From an uncultured Pseudogracilibacillus sp. (lineage in GTDB: Bacteria > Bacillota > Bacilli > Bacillales > Amphibacillaceae): DNA of 64,000 bases. Made by a program: the position numbers and the translations under genes. This document shows, one piece after another, positions 35,162 through 44,964 of the stretch. The DNA lies in contig CALGOZ010000128.1 in assembly GCA_937960785.1 (NCBI GenBank), positions 1 through 64,000 on the forward strand, written 5' to 3'. The notes under the pieces are model-generated. The model made no database searches. It was not told the DNA's origin and worked only from the letters and a program-made list of their open reading frames with translations. Each line of letters begins with the position of its first letter. Within the stretch, counting starts at the first letter, position 1.

Positions 35162-35683
35162 GTGAAATTTTCCGTGCAACAAATTAAGCAAGAAGCCTAT
35201 GAAGGTCCGATAACCTTTGAACAACAGCTCGATGTCTCTGAGTTGTTGGAACTTCCGAATAATGAAATTATCGAAATTACAGAAGTGCTCGTTTACGGTA
35301 TGTGTGTGATAGAAAATAACGAAATTGTTTTTTCTTACACAATCGAAGGCGAGATGGTTTTACCTTGCGCACGAACGCTAGCAGAAGTTCCTTATCCCTT
35401 TCGCTTTCGAGCGACCGAGATTTTTACAACAAAGGCGAGTAAGGCAAACGAAGAAGAAGAAATTCATTACGTTGAGGAAGAAAGTATCGATCTAAGGCCA
35501 TATATATTAGAGACGATCTTATTGCAAAAGCCGTACCGTGTTTTTGCAGAAGATGCTGAAGTTGAAGGGGGCGAAGGTTGGTCCTTTTATACGGAGGATT
35601 CCTTCGAAGAAGAAAAAAAGAAAAAGATCGACCCACGCCTTACAAAATTGCAGATGTTGCTAGATGATAAAAAGGATGACTAA
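35162..35683 (+). CDS. yceD: YceD family protein (DUF177)
   Basis: A 173-residue acidic protein (B. subtilis YlbN) of the YceD/DUF177 family, always found before rpmF and thought to take part in 23S rRNA maturation. The core pattern is GEMVLPCARTLAEVPYPF, followed by VEEESIDLRPYILETILL. A GTG at 35162 follows GAGGTGA. The next gene is rpmF, as expected. The biochemical role is still inferred. Confidence 0.92.
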   Translation: MKFSVQQIKQEAYEGPITFEQQLDVSELLELPNNEIIEITEVLVYGMCVIENNEIVFSYTIEGEMVLPCARTLAEVPYPFRFRATEIFTTKASKANEEEEIHYVEEESIDLRPYILETILLQKPYRVFAEDAEVEGGEGWSFYTEDSFEEEKKKKIDPRLTKLQMLLDDKKDD

Positions 35684-35718
35684 TTTATACATTCATAAAA
35701 TCATCGTATAAAATATGT

Positions 35719-35747
35719 TTGTATGTTTTCGAAATTTAGGCTAAAAT
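35719..35747 (+). promoter_or_regulatory. Possible rpmF promoter
   Basis: TTGTAT (35719-35724), 17-base spacer, TAAAAT (35742-35747), between yceD and rpmF. This would allow rpmF to be made apart from yceD. Confidence 0.4.
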
Positions 35748-35807
35748 AGAATCGTTAAAAGATTCATCTAACGAGCCTTTTCGATCATATAAGGAGGTGT
35801 CTTTCAA

Positions 35808-35984
35808 ATGGCAGTACCAAAGAGAAGAACGTCTAAAAAAGTAAAAAGACAACGTCGTACCCATAAAAAACTACGTACACCTGGTTTAGTTGAATGTTCA
35901 AATTGTGGTGAGTTAACAAAGCCTCACTACGTGTGTAAATCTTGCGGACATTATGATGGTGATGAAGTAGTTGAGACATATTAA
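35808..35984 (+). CDS. rpmF: 50S ribosomal protein L32
   Basis: A 58-residue basic protein beginning [21 protein letters not shown] four-Cys zinc ribbon (CSNC and CKSC) shows it is the zinc-binding form. L32 sits in the large subunit near the peptidyl-transferase region. The ribosome-binding site AAGGAGGTG is strong. Position after yceD is universal in bacilli. A terminator follows directly. Confidence 0.98.
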   Translation: MAVPKRRTSKKVKRQRRTHKKLRTPGLVECSNCGELTKPHYVCKSCGHYDGDEVVETY

Positions 35985-35987
35985 AAA

Positions 35988-36017
35988 AAGCAGATCACAT
36001 CGTGGTCTGTTTTTTTG
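35988..36017 (+). terminator. rpmF terminator
   Basis: CAGATCAC / GTGGTCTG stem (35991-36009) with a T7 run. Confidence 0.85.
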
Positions 36018-36093
36018 TTTCGTTTATTTATCGTTATTTCTATTTCATGGTAATATGGATGTAGCTGAATATACATAAATTGGAGAGATAACG

Positions 36094-36852
36094 ATGGCAA
36101 AATTAATCGTATACGAAAAGCATCACGATGGTTACGGAACGGTTTTGTTAAATCGAGAAGAAAAACGAAATGCTATATCGCAACAGATGGCAGAACAGTT
36201 AAATAGTTTATTGGCGGAATTAAAGCTAGATCTGCCAAAATTTCTTGTACTAAAAAGTGCTGGTGATAAAGTATTTTGTGCTGGTGGAGATTTAAATGAA
36301 CTAAATGATGAACTAAATGAAACAGAAGCCTTCAGCCATTTAACACCAATGCGTGAAGTGCTTTATCAATTAGCTACGTTTCCTGTTCCGACAATTTGTT
36401 TATTGCAAGGTAACGCTTTCGGAGGAGGCTGTGAGCTAGCAACTGCATGCGACATTCGGATTGCGAAAGAAGGTACGAAGTTCGGATTTATTCAATCAAA
36501 CTTAGGTATATTACCCGGTTGGGGTGGAGGTGCATTACTTTATCAAAAAGTGAATCCTAACTTTGCCTTACAATGGATTACTGAAGGATCTACTTTTACA
36601 GCTGAAGAGCTTAAAGATAAAGGTTGGCTCCACCGAATCATTGCAAAAGACAAGTGGGAAAATGAAGCAGAAATATTAACACCTTATCGTAATAAATCGA
36701 TCGACCAATTAACTTTTTTAAAAGAGCAGTTTTTACAAGGGATTGGTCGTGATCAATTAAAGGCTGAAATGATTCAAGAATCACGCCACAGTGCATATCT
36801 TTGGCCTTCTGAAACGCATAAAGAAGCAGTACGAAGTTTTTTGAAAAAATAA
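36094..36852 (+). CDS. Crotonase-family protein with altered active site
   Basis: A 252-residue enoyl-CoA hydratase/isomerase-fold protein. The oxyanion-hole motif FCAGGDL and the second motif GNAFGGGCELATACDIRIA are intact. The segment FGFIQSNLGILPGWGG replaces the usual FGQPEIxxG, so the first catalytic Glu of true hydratases is absent. It may be a hydrolase or isomerase of another acyl-CoA, such as 3-hydroxyisobutyryl-CoA. It lies between rpmF and ylbP, with its own ribosome-binding site and terminator. Confidence 0.85.
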   Translation: MAKLIVYEKHHDGYGTVLLNREEKRNAISQQMAEQLNSLLAELKLDLPKFLVLKSAGDKVFCAGGDLNELNDELNETEAFSHLTPMREVLYQLATFPVPTICLLQGNAFGGGCELATACDIRIAKEGTKFGFIQSNLGILPGWGGGALLYQKVNPNFALQWITEGSTFTAEELKDKGWLHRIIAKDKWENEAEILTPYRNKSIDQLTFLKEQFLQGIGRDQLKAEMIQESRHSAYLWPSETHKEAVRSFLKK

Positions 36853-36865
36853 CTATTTAAATACA

Positions 36866-36908
36866 AAAATCCCTAAATAGCTTTATTTAGCTATTAGGGA
36901 TTTTATAT
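36866..36908 (+). terminator. Terminator after crotonase gene
   Basis: AAAATCCCTAA / TTAGGGATTTT stem with a T-rich tail. Confidence 0.85.
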
Positions 36909-36924
36909 TTAATATTTCGATTGT

Positions 36925-37452
36925 TTAATTAGCCTTTTCTTCATCTTCATGTTGTTCTTTAGCCCTTGATACCGGTGGTTGGACAGCCTCACGGACTCCT
37001 TCTGGCATCCAAATATATGGATTTTCTCCAAAATCCCGTTCTAAATTGTAGGAGGCTGCTTCGAAGCCCATCTTTTCCCAAAATTCATTCGTTTCTAATT
37101 TAGGATTTGTTTTTATAGGAAGATTGAATTGTTTTGCAAACTCGACCATTAATTTACCATAACCACGGTCACGGTATTCCGGTAGCACTTCTAATTTCCA
37201 AAGGACTAAATAATCTTGAGGAGGATTGAAGTAATGATCGTATTTTTTTGAACGTCTATATAGACTCATGCGGGCGACTAATGTATTTCCGATATAGATA
37301 CCGTAGAAAGGGGATTCACTATTTTCTTCGACGAGTTCATTTTCTAAATCGCGGAGCATTGATTCTTCTTGGTTTCCATAAGCCTGAAACTGTTTAAAGT
37401 CTTCTAATGTTTTATAATTAATAAGCAACCTTTCGACCTTCACTTTGTCCAT
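36925..37452 (-). CDS. ylbP: YlbP-like GNAT acetyltransferase
   Basis: A 175-residue GNAT-fold protein. The acetyl-CoA motif is LEVLPEYRDRGYGKLMVEFA (R/Q-x-x-G-x-G/A). The C-terminal half ends in an acidic, probably disordered tail. Position between the crotonase and panE matches B. subtilis ylbP. The substrate is unknown. The gene is divergent from panE. Confidence 0.88.
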   Translation of the reverse strand: MDKVKVERLLINYKTLEDFKQFQAYGNQEESMLRDLENELVEENSESPFYGIYIGNTLVARMSLYRRSKKYDHYFNPPQDYLVLWKLEVLPEYRDRGYGKLMVEFAKQFNLPIKTNPKLETNEFWEKMGFEAASYNLERDFGENPYIWMPEGVREAVQPPVSRAKEQHEDEEKAN

Positions 37453-37601
37453 TCTCGATCATCCTTTCCGAAATGACGTTCTCTTTCTTTGTGTATCTTA
37501 TACTTTTATTATAGTATAAATGCATACAGAATGGGAAGGGTTTAGTTAATTTTTAACAATTATATGTCTGTTTTTTACAATATGTGATGGAGTGAGCAAT
37601 C

Positions 37602-38483
37602 GTGAACATAGCCATTATTGGTGGAGGTTCTCTTGGACTATTACTAAGTTGCTATTTACAGCAAAATCACAAAGTTACTTTATACGTTCGGCGTGAAGAA
37701 CAAAAAAACGCAATCGAAGCAAAAGGTATAACATTACAAATTGACCAAAGAGAAAAAAAGACAAGTTATGTTACAGCAAGAATGATCGAGCAACTTAAAA
37801 GTCATGATATTACCTTTGTGACAGTGAAGCAACCTCAACTTCGCTCTATTCTTGATACAATGAAAGTTCAAACAATAGATACATCCTTCATATTCGTCCA
37901 AAATGGAATGGGGCATATTGACGTATTACAAACGTTGGAGCAACCGGTTTATATCGGGGTTGTGGAGCACGGGGCGAAACGAATTGATGATGTGACTGTT
38001 CACCATTTAGGAGTTGGGTCGATCTCTCTTGCAAGTTTTAACCAAGAGGCGGATGCCTTAGAAAGTATACACCGTTCATTACAAATGGAGGACTTTCCCT
38101 TTAAAATAAAGGACGATTGGCGCCGTCTATTAGAAGAGAAACTATTAATTAATGCAGTAATTAACCCGCTTACGGCTATATTTAACGTGCCAAACGGTCA
38201 TATCGTAACTGAAGAACCAATACAGAAGTTAGCAAAACAATTGGCAAAGGAAGCGGCCTATGTGCTCCATTTCGATGAAGATCAGGCTTGGGAAAGGGTA
38301 AAGCAAGTTGCTCTTAATACGGCACAAAACACTTCATCTATGCGGGCTGATCTTTTACAAAAAAGAGAGACTGAAATAGATGCCATCTCTGGTTATTTAT
38401 TACGACAGGTCGAGGTAAAACATATACCTTATACTTCATTTGTATATTATGCAATTTTAGCACTAGAAGAAAGAGGAAGTTAA
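37602..38483 (+). CDS. panE: 2-dehydropantoate 2-reductase
   Basis: A 293-residue NADPH-dependent ketopantoate reductase (pantothenate/CoA pathway). The Rossmann motif is MNIAIIGGGSLGLLLSCYLQ, with a second conserved region TFVTVKQPQL. The catalytic Lys is in LLEEKLLINAVINPLTAIF. A GTG start follows GGAGTG. It is the ylbQ position. It is four bases from the next gene, a DUF3397 membrane protein. Confidence 0.93.
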   Translation: MNIAIIGGGSLGLLLSCYLQQNHKVTLYVRREEQKNAIEAKGITLQIDQREKKTSYVTARMIEQLKSHDITFVTVKQPQLRSILDTMKVQTIDTSFIFVQNGMGHIDVLQTLEQPVYIGVVEHGAKRIDDVTVHHLGVGSISLASFNQEADALESIHRSLQMEDFPFKIKDDWRRLLEEKLLINAVINPLTAIFNVPNGHIVTEEPIQKLAKQLAKEAAYVLHFDEDQAWERVKQVALNTAQNTSSMRADLLQKRETEIDAISGYLLRQVEVKHIPYTSFVYYAILALEERGS

Positions 38484-38486
38484 CGA

Positions 38487-38870
38487 ATGGATGTAGAAAG
38501 CAATATTGTTACGAGTAGATGGTTTTTACTTACATTTCCAATCATATTTTTAGTTTTAATTTCTTTTATTATAAATCTATTCCAAATACATCGATGGCGA
38601 AAAATACATTTAACGACACAGTGGACGGCACTTTTTTTCGTTGCTGGTGTGTTATATCTCGTCTATGAACTGTACGATTTATTTATTGTAAGTTACGTAT
38701 TAATCGTTTTTATCCTATTTTTAGCGATTAATTTAATCGTACAACGACGGAAAAATGTTGAAATTTCGTTACGTAAAGCTTTCGTTTTATTGTTACGAAC
38801 AAGCTTTTTAATCTTTTTATTTACTTATATTGTGCTTCTCGTCCTCTATGCAATCCGATTTTTTGCGTAA
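38487..38870 (+). CDS. DUF3397 membrane protein
   Basis: A 127-residue protein with four membrane helices (about 13-32, 44-62, 65-83 and 98-122), matching DUF3397 by size and by position between panE and bshC in bacilli. No function is known. Co-transcription with panE is likely. Confidence 0.8.
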   Translation: MDVESNIVTSRWFLLTFPIIFLVLISFIINLFQIHRWRKIHLTTQWTALFFVAGVLYLVYELYDLFIVSYVLIVFILFLAINLIVQRRKNVEISLRKAFVLLLRTSFLIFLFTYIVLLVLYAIRFFA

Positions 38871-38990
38871 ACTTTCAATAAAAGTTAAAATATGAACGGA
38901 AGAAGCTCATGAAAAGTTCAAAGACTATTTTATTTAGTTAAATCAGACTAGGTATAACGGAAGATAGGACCTTTGAAGGAAGGAGTTAAA

Positions 38991-40616
38991 ATGATGAAAT
39001 TTAAGTCGATTCAATTACGCAATCGAAATCCGATCGCAAGAGATTATATAGAAGGAAAGCTAGAGGAATTTTTCCCTTTTTCTCTGGCATTTTCACCAGA
39101 ATCCCGCCTGTCCGAATTATCTTCTCGTAACTTTCCACGGGAGTCTCTCGCTTCAGTGTTAAAAGAAATGAATGAAAATTGGGGAGCACCTGATGCGACG
39201 ATTGCTCAAATTGAACGGTTACGTGATGAGCGTAGTGTCGTCGTAATCGGTGGGCAACAAGCTGGTTTACTTACAGGTCCCTTATATACGATTCATAAAA
39301 TTGTGTCGATTATAAAATATGCAAAAGAGCAAGAAGCAAAGTTAAACATTCCGGTTATCCCTGTCTTTTGGATTGCTGGTGAGGATCACGACTATGCGGA
39401 AATTAATCACGTATATACGACGGAAAATGGAATGTTAACAAAACAAACGATAGCTCAACAAGCTTGGAAACGAATATCGATTTCTAATTTATCTTTAAAT
39501 CCTTCCTTAACGGAAAAGTGGATTAAAGAGGTGTTCTCTGATTTACCGGAAACAGTTTATACCCGAGAATTAGTTGCAATGTTAAGCCAACTACTAGAAA
39601 AATCCGATACGTTCGTAGACTTTTTCGCTAGGTTCATATTTGAATTGTTTGAGTCGACTGGTATTGTATTAATTGATTCAGCAAATCCAGATTTACGAAA
39701 AATCGAAAGTCCATATTTTTTAAAGATGATTGACCGACAAGCTGAAATGACTGAAGCGATATATAAAACAGCACAAAAGTTACATTTAAACGGATATCCG
39801 CTTCAAGTGGAAGTTTCAGACGAAGATGGTAACTTATTTTACGAAGATGACGAGGGCGAACGAATTTTACTTATTCGCAATGGAAATCAATGGATCGGTA
39901 AAAACGAGGAAGTTGCTTTTTCTACCGATGAGTTAAAGCGAATTGCTAAAGAGCAACCAGAACGATTAAGCAACAACGTAATGACCCGACCATTGATGCA
40001 AGAAGCGCTATTTCCTACGTTAGCCTTTGTCGCTGGAGATGGGGAGATTAGTTACTGGGCTTTATTAAAACAAGCTTTTACAACTTTTGATTCAGAAATG
40101 ACGATGCCTCCGGTACTACCTCGACTTTCAATTACTCTGATTACCGAACGAATTAATAAATTAGTTAAGCAACGTTCATTAAAAATAGATGAGGTTATAA
40201 ATGAGGGTTGTAATAAGGCCAAAATGAACTGGTTGCAATCCCAAGCCCATCCGCCGGTACAACAAATGTTTAAGCACTTAGAAATAGAATTAAAAAGAAT
40301 GCATGAACCGATTCAATCCGTTGCAAAATCGTTAGGCCCCGATATAGCTAATGAAGCAGTGAAAAACATCGATATACTACTCGATGAGATTGAATATTTA
40401 AAGCGAAGGATGTTGAATCGTATTGAAGAACAATACGAACAACCATTAAGTCAATTTAAGGAAATTGAATTAGCATTACGACCGAGAGATGGTTTACAAG
40501 AACGAATTTTAAATATCGTTCCTTTTATAAATGAATATGGTAAATCAATTATTCCCCTCTTACTTGAACTTCCGCTAGATTTTGAAAAGGACCATCATCT
40601 CGTCTATCTTAAATAA
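38991..40616 (+). CDS. bshC: BshC, bacillithiol cysteine-adding enzyme
   Basis: A 541-residue protein that adds cysteine to GlcN-malate in the last step of bacillithiol synthesis. Family patterns include VVVIGGQQAGLLTGPLYTIHK, PVFWIAGEDHDYAEINHVY and a long C-terminal coiled coil (about 410-500). Translation starts at 38991 behind GGAAGGAG. It lies just before mraZ as in B. subtilis. Presence of bshC indicates a bacillithiol-making cell. Confidence 0.96.
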   Translation: MMKFKSIQLRNRNPIARDYIEGKLEEFFPFSLAFSPESRLSELSSRNFPRESLASVLKEMNENWGAPDATIAQIERLRDERSVVVIGGQQAGLLTGPLYTIHKIVSIIKYAKEQEAKLNIPVIPVFWIAGEDHDYAEINHVYTTENGMLTKQTIAQQAWKRISISNLSLNPSLTEKWIKEVFSDLPETVYTRELVAMLSQLLEKSDTFVDFFARFIFELFESTGIVLIDSANPDLRKIESPYFLKMIDRQAEMTEAIYKTAQKLHLNGYPLQVEVSDEDGNLFYEDDEGERILLIRNGNQWIGKNEEVAFSTDELKRIAKEQPERLSNNVMTRPLMQEALFPTLAFVAGDGEISYWALLKQAFTTFDSEMTMPPVLPRLSITLITERINKLVKQRSLKIDEVINEGCNKAKMNWLQSQAHPPVQQMFKHLEIELKRMHEPIQSVAKSLGPDIANEAVKNIDILLDEIEYLKRRMLNRIEEQYEQPLSQFKEIELALRPRDGLQERILNIVPFINEYGKSIIPLLLELPLDFEKDHHLVYLK

Positions 40617-40631
40617 AAACAATATAATGGT

Positions 40632-40666
40632 GACGTTCAGTAGAAATTGTACTGAACGTCTTTTTA
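40632..40666 (+). terminator. bshC terminator
   Basis: GACGTTCAGTA / TACTGAACGTC perfect 11-bp stem then T-run. Confidence 0.9.
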
Positions 40667-40779
40667 TATTTTAAAGAGCAAATATAAGATTATTTTACAA
40701 GGGGCCTACGAACGTTTGTTTTTGTTTATCGTGGGAAATAATTGATTTTTATAAAATTGTTGAAAACCTTTAAAAATGT

Positions 40780-40809
40780 GTGGTAGAAAGTGGGGGATTG
40801 TGGTAAGAT
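40780..40809 (+). promoter_or_regulatory. mraZ promoter with MraZ-type GTGG repeats
   Basis: GTGGTA (40780), GTGGGG (40790) and GTGGTA (40800) repeat at exactly 10 bp, the pattern recognised by MraZ upstream of its own gene in other bacteria. They overlap an extended -10 (TGGTAAGAT, 40801-40809). A fourth copy (GTGGTG) is at 40821. MraZ repression at this promoter is the likely mechanism. Confidence 0.75.
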
Positions 40810-40832
40810 AGTAACAAAGAGTGGTGAATGGG

Positions 40833-41264
40833 ATGTTTATGGGGGAGTATTCACATAATTTAGATGCAAAAGGTCGGATCATCGTACCGGCGAAATTCCG
40901 CGAAAACCTAGGAGAAACGTTTGTTTTAACTCGTGGGCTAGACCGTTGTTTGTTTGTTTATCCTGAAGTGGAATGGCGCTTATTAGAAGATAAGTTAAAA
41001 CAACTCCCATTAACGAAAAAAGATGCCCGAAAATTTACCCGCTTTTTTTTATCAGGAGCAACAGAACTGGAAATCGATAAACAAGGGCGAATTAGCATTC
41101 CTCAACCACTTCGCACGTACGCAAATTTATCGAAACAATGTACTGTAATTGGAGTATCTAACCGAATTGAAATATGGGATGCAGACGAATGGAACGTTTA
41201 TGTTTCAGAATCTGAGGAATCCTTTGCGGAAATTGCAGAAAACTTAATGGACTTTGATTTGTAA
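40833..41264 (+). CDS. mraZ: MraZ, transcriptional regulator of the dcw cluster
   Basis: A 143-residue protein with two SpoVT-AbrB-like DXXXR domains ([14 protein letters not shown] and [13 protein letters not shown]). MraZ binds direct repeats in its own promoter and restrains the dcw genes. The start at 40833 matches the family N-terminus MFMGEY; in-frame GTG codons upstream belong to the GTGG repeats. First gene of the cluster, ending just before rsmH. Confidence 0.96.
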   Translation: MFMGEYSHNLDAKGRIIVPAKFRENLGETFVLTRGLDRCLFVYPEVEWRLLEDKLKQLPLTKKDARKFTRFFLSGATELEIDKQGRISIPQPLRTYANLSKQCTVIGVSNRIEIWDADEWNVYVSESEESFAEIAENLMDFDL

Positions 41265-41279
41265 AGGTTGGAAAAATAT

Positions 41280-42254
41280 ATGGCTGAACACGAAAGTGTA
41301 TTAAAAAATGAGGTTCTCGAACAATTACATATAAAAGAGGACGGTGTTTACGTTGACTGTACCTTGGGGAGAGCTGGACATGCTACTGAAATTGCAAATC
41401 GTTTAGGCGATGCTGGATTACTAATTGGCTTTGACCAGGATGATACAGCGATTAAGGCGGCAAAAGAAATATTACCTAAGCATAATACAATATTGATTCA
41501 TGCTAACTTCCGTCATTTAAAGGAAGAACTTCAACGTCGTAATATTGATGAAGTAGATGGTTTCTTGTTTGATTTAGGAGTGTCCTCTCCTCAACTTGAT
41601 GAAGCGGAGCGGGGCTTTAGTTACCACCAAGAGGCAAGGCTCGATATGCGGATGGACCGTCGTCAATCGCTTTCAGCTTATCATATCGTCAATGAATGGT
41701 CGATGAAGGATTTAGCAGATATGATTTATGCTTATGGTGAAGAACGATTCTCCCGTCAAATAGCTCGTTTAATCGTTCAAGAACGAAAAAATAAACCAAT
41801 TGAAACAACCTTAGAATTAGTAGACATTATAAAACGAGCGATTCCCGCTCCAGCACGTAGAAAAGGTGGTCATCCTGCGAAACGAACTTTTCAAGCTTTG
41901 CGAATCGCCGTAAACGATGAACTATCTAGTTTTACCGAGGCATTACAAGATGCAGCGGAAATGTTAGCAATTGAAGGCCGAATTGCCGTTATTACATTCC
42001 ATTCTTTAGAAGATCGAATTTGCAAACAGTCGTTTCGTAAATGGAGCACACCTATACAAGTGCCTCGGGGCTTACCAATTGTTCCGGATGATCATGAGCC
42101 TCCCTTTACGCTAATTACTCGTAGGCCAATTTTACCTACAGAAGAAGAACTAGCCCGAAATCGTCGAGCACGTTCGGCAAAATTACGAGTCGCTAAAAAA
42201 GTAGCACAGTGGGATGAACGGTTTCGATTTAAAGAAAGGTGGAAAACAGTATGA
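41280..42254 (+). CDS. rsmH: 16S rRNA (cytosine1402-N4)-methyltransferase RsmH
   Basis: A 324-residue SAM methyltransferase that modifies C1402 in the decoding centre. The SAM motif is [14 protein letters not shown] (family DxTxGxGGHS, here with RAGHA). Later motifs [21 protein letters not shown] and [19 protein letters not shown] are intact. The start at 41280 follows AAAGGTTGG; an in-frame TTG at 41268 overlaps it. Its stop overlaps the ftsL ATG. Confidence 0.96.
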   Translation: MAEHESVLKNEVLEQLHIKEDGVYVDCTLGRAGHATEIANRLGDAGLLIGFDQDDTAIKAAKEILPKHNTILIHANFRHLKEELQRRNIDEVDGFLFDLGVSSPQLDEAERGFSYHQEARLDMRMDRRQSLSAYHIVNEWSMKDLADMIYAYGEERFSRQIARLIVQERKNKPIETTLELVDIIKRAIPAPARRKGGHPAKRTFQALRIAVNDELSSFTEALQDAAEMLAIEGRIAVITFHSLEDRICKQSFRKWSTPIQVPRGLPIVPDDHEPPFTLITRRPILPTEEELARNRRARSAKLRVAKKVAQWDERFRFKERWKTV

Positions 42255-42631
42255 ATCGAGCGAGACAATTTAACATGGAAAATCCAACCCCAAATTATAC
42301 ACAACCACAGAAGAGAAAAAAACAAATCGTCGTACAAGTTAAACGTCGCAGCTGGATCTCCCGAGGGGAGAAGATAATTTACTCCTTCTTTGGAATTGCC
42401 CTTATTGTAGCTAGTTTATATATTGTGTCTTACGCTGCGAAAACAGATCAATTAAATCGAGAAGTGTTACAACTAGAACAAAGCGTCCATCAACAAAAAT
42501 TAGAAAATGAAGCGCTCTACTTTGAAGTGAGCGAACTAAGCAGTCCAGAACGGATTATCAAAATTGCAAGAGAAAATGGGCTCAAAATACAGGATGCAAA
42601 GGTAAAGCGAGCAACGAATGTAAACAAATAG
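42251..42631 (+). CDS. ftsL: FtsL cell-division protein
   Basis: A 126-residue bitopic protein: basic cytoplasmic N-terminus (about 1-40), one membrane helix (about 46-66) and a short external leucine-zipper-like coiled coil ([21 protein letters not shown] region). FtsL pairs with DivIC/FtsB and DivIB in the divisome. The ATG overlaps the rsmH stop (ATGA), with AAAGGTGG upstream. Confidence 0.92.
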   Translation: MNRARQFNMENPTPNYTQPQKRKKQIVVQVKRRSWISRGEKIIYSFFGIALIVASLYIVSYAAKTDQLNREVLQLEQSVHQQKLENEALYFEVSELSSPERIIKIARENGLKIQDAKVKRATNVNK

Positions 42632-42646
42632 TCAGGATGATTGTCA

Positions 42647-44815
42647 ATGCCGAAAAATCGCAGTATGAATAAAATGATATCCTTTATAATGGTCATCTTT
42701 TTATTAGGCTTCGTTGGAATCACATTTCGTTTCTTATATATTCAAGTGTCTGGAGAAGTAAATAATGTTTCGCTTCAAGAATGGGCGAAGGAAATACGCG
42801 AAGCAGAGATGGCTTTACCTTCAGAACGGGGGAAAATTTTCGATGCACAAGGAAAGCTCCTTGCCTATAACCGTCCGACTTATCGCGTTTTTGCCATCTT
42901 AGATGAGTCGGCTTCTGAAAATAGCCCGACACCACGCCATGTGGAAGATTTTGATCAAACGGCTAAAAAACTAGCACCAATTCTTGAAATGGAAGAAGGA
43001 GAAATTAAAGAAATTCTCGAAGAAGGAAAGAAAGAAAATAAATGGCAAGTAGAGTTTGGTAAACAAGGAAAAGATTTGTCCAAACAAAAAATGGAAGAAA
43101 TAAATGCATTACAATTACCTGGCATTAATTTTATGGAAGATTCTTTGCGGTACTATTCTAATGGAATGTTTGCCTCTCATATTCTCGGCTTCACCCGTCC
43201 AAAGGATGATACCGATGAAGTTCAAGGAGTAATCGGTATTGAAAATAAATACGACGAGTTGCTAAAAGGTGAGGACGGTTATATTAAATATGAACGAGAC
43301 CTATACAATATTAAACTATTAAACTCCAATGATATCGTTAAAGAGCCAGAGAATGGAAAAGATCTTTATTTAACAATTAATCAAAAAATCCAAGTACTCT
43401 TAGAAGATGTATTGTCAGAAGTTGATGAATCTTATTCACCAAAACGAATGTCCGCCATCGTTATGAATGCAAAAACTGGTGAAATTTTAGCCTTAAGTAA
43501 TCGTCCGTCTTTTAACCCAAATGAAATAACAGACGTGGAAAACTGGTACAATGACGCAATTTCAACTCCAGTAGAACCAGGCTCAACGGTGAAAATGTTC
43601 ACTTGGGCAGCTGCAATAGACTCTGGTAATTATAATGGTAGCGAAGTGTTTCAGTCGGGACGATATCAAGTAAACCCAAAAATTGAACCCATTAACGACC
43701 ATAATCGGGGTGAAGGTTGGGGACAAATCACATATGACGAAGGCTTTCGACGTTCGTCGAACGTAGCAGCTTCTCGATTAGTCTGGGAAAAGATGGGGGC
43801 AGATACATTCTACGAATACTTGAAAAAGTTTCATTTCGATCAACCGACCGGAATCGATCTACCGAATGAAAAGCCCGGCCATATTTTATTTAATTGGCCC
43901 TCGGAAAAGCTTAGGACTGCCTTTGGTCAAGGAAGTACTGTCACCCCAATTCAGCAAGTAAAAGCAGCGACCGCTCTAGTAAATGACGGGAAAATGTTGA
44001 AACCTTTTGTCGTGAAGAAAGTAGTCGATCCTGAAACGAACGAAACGATTAAAGAATATAAACCAGAAGTTGTCGGAGAACCGATAAAAAAAGAAACTGC
44101 AGATCAAATGATTGAGTTGCTTTCGGATGTAGTATCTGAAGAAGGAGGAACTGGTCGTAAATTTCAATTGGACGATTATTCCGTCATTGGAAAAACCGGT
44201 ACAGCACAAATTCCTAATCCAAATGGTGGTGGATATTTAACTGGACGGGAAAACTATATATTTTCCTTCTTAGGAATGGCACCGAAAGAAGATCCACAAT
44301 TAATTGTCCATGTCTCGATTCAACAGCCAAAGTTAAAAGTGACCGAATCAGGTTCAGACCCGGTTTCCTATGTATTCAAAAATATAATGGAAAATAGTTT
44401 ACGTTATTTGGATATTGAACCAGATAAAGAAAATGAAAATATTACTATTGAACCGACACCTTTTCCAGATGTAATCGATAAACCGGTTGATGAGGTAAAA
44501 GCAAAATTGGAAAAAATCGGACTCGATACTGTCGTAATCGGTTCAGGTAAGAAGGTAACAAAAACGAATATCACTCAAGATGAACTTGTATTTCCACAAG
44601 AAAAGGCAATGATTATAACAGACCAACCAACGATGCCTAATGTGAAAAGCTGGTCTAAAAGGGACGTATTACAACTAGTTACCTTATTAGGAATTACGTT
44701 GGAAGATAAGGGAAGCGGTTATGCTGTAAAACAATCCGTTAAAGCAGGTGAATCCTTAAAAAATATAGAAACGTTAGAAGTTATTTTTGAAGAGCCAGCT
44801 GTAGATGATGAGTAA
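42647..44815 (+). CDS. pbpB: Penicillin-binding protein 2B (septal transpeptidase)
   Basis: A 722-residue class B PBP with an N-terminal anchor (about 8-30), a PBP dimerisation domain, a transpeptidase domain and two C-terminal PASTA domains (about 600-720). Active-site motifs are SxxK in EPGSTVKMFTW, SSN in RRSSNVAAS, and KTG in GKTGTAQIP. It crosslinks septal peptidoglycan with FtsW. The start at 42647 follows AGGATG. A likely terminator follows the gene. Confidence 0.96.
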   Translation: MPKNRSMNKMISFIMVIFLLGFVGITFRFLYIQVSGEVNNVSLQEWAKEIREAEMALPSERGKIFDAQGKLLAYNRPTYRVFAILDESASENSPTPRHVEDFDQTAKKLAPILEMEEGEIKEILEEGKKENKWQVEFGKQGKDLSKQKMEEINALQLPGINFMEDSLRYYSNGMFASHILGFTRPKDDTDEVQGVIGIENKYDELLKGEDGYIKYERDLYNIKLLNSNDIVKEPENGKDLYLTINQKIQVLLEDVLSEVDESYSPKRMSAIVMNAKTGEILALSNRPSFNPNEITDVENWYNDAISTPVEPGSTVKMFTWAAAIDSGNYNGSEVFQSGRYQVNPKIEPINDHNRGEGWGQITYDEGFRRSSNVAASRLVWEKMGADTFYEYLKKFHFDQPTGIDLPNEKPGHILFNWPSEKLRTAFGQGSTVTPIQQVKAATALVNDGKMLKPFVVKKVVDPETNETIKEYKPEVVGEPIKKETADQMIELLSDVVSEEGGTGRKFQLDDYSVIGKTGTAQIPNPNGGGYLTGRENYIFSFLGMAPKEDPQLIVHVSIQQPKLKVTESGSDPVSYVFKNIMENSLRYLDIEPDKENENITIEPTPFPDVIDKPVDEVKAKLEKIGLDTVVIGSGKKVTKTNITQDELVFPQEKAMIITDQPTMPNVKSWSKRDVLQLVTLLGITLEDKGSGYAVKQSVKAGESLKNIETLEVIFEEPAVDDE

Positions 44816-44825
44816 GAAAAGACTA

Positions 44826-44867
44826 CACTTCTCGTATCCTTTTTTGGATACTTGAGGTGGTTTTTTC
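44826..44867 (+). terminator. Hairpin after pbpB
   Basis: CACTTCTCGTATCC pairs imperfectly with GGATACTTGAGGTG, followed by TTTTTT. It may limit read-through into spoVD. Confidence 0.65.
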
Positions 44868-44964
44868 ATGGGTTAAAACTTATTACACGCTCCTTATACA
44901 TTAGTTTCCCTATTTTCGCATATTGATAGATAAGACAAACTAAACGTATAAGGAGTAATGAGAG

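Noticed and set aside
44898..44940. SigmaE promoter for spoVD (GCATATT near 44917)
   Set aside because: A -35-like element is present, but no -10 at proper spacing could be found, so I do not list it.
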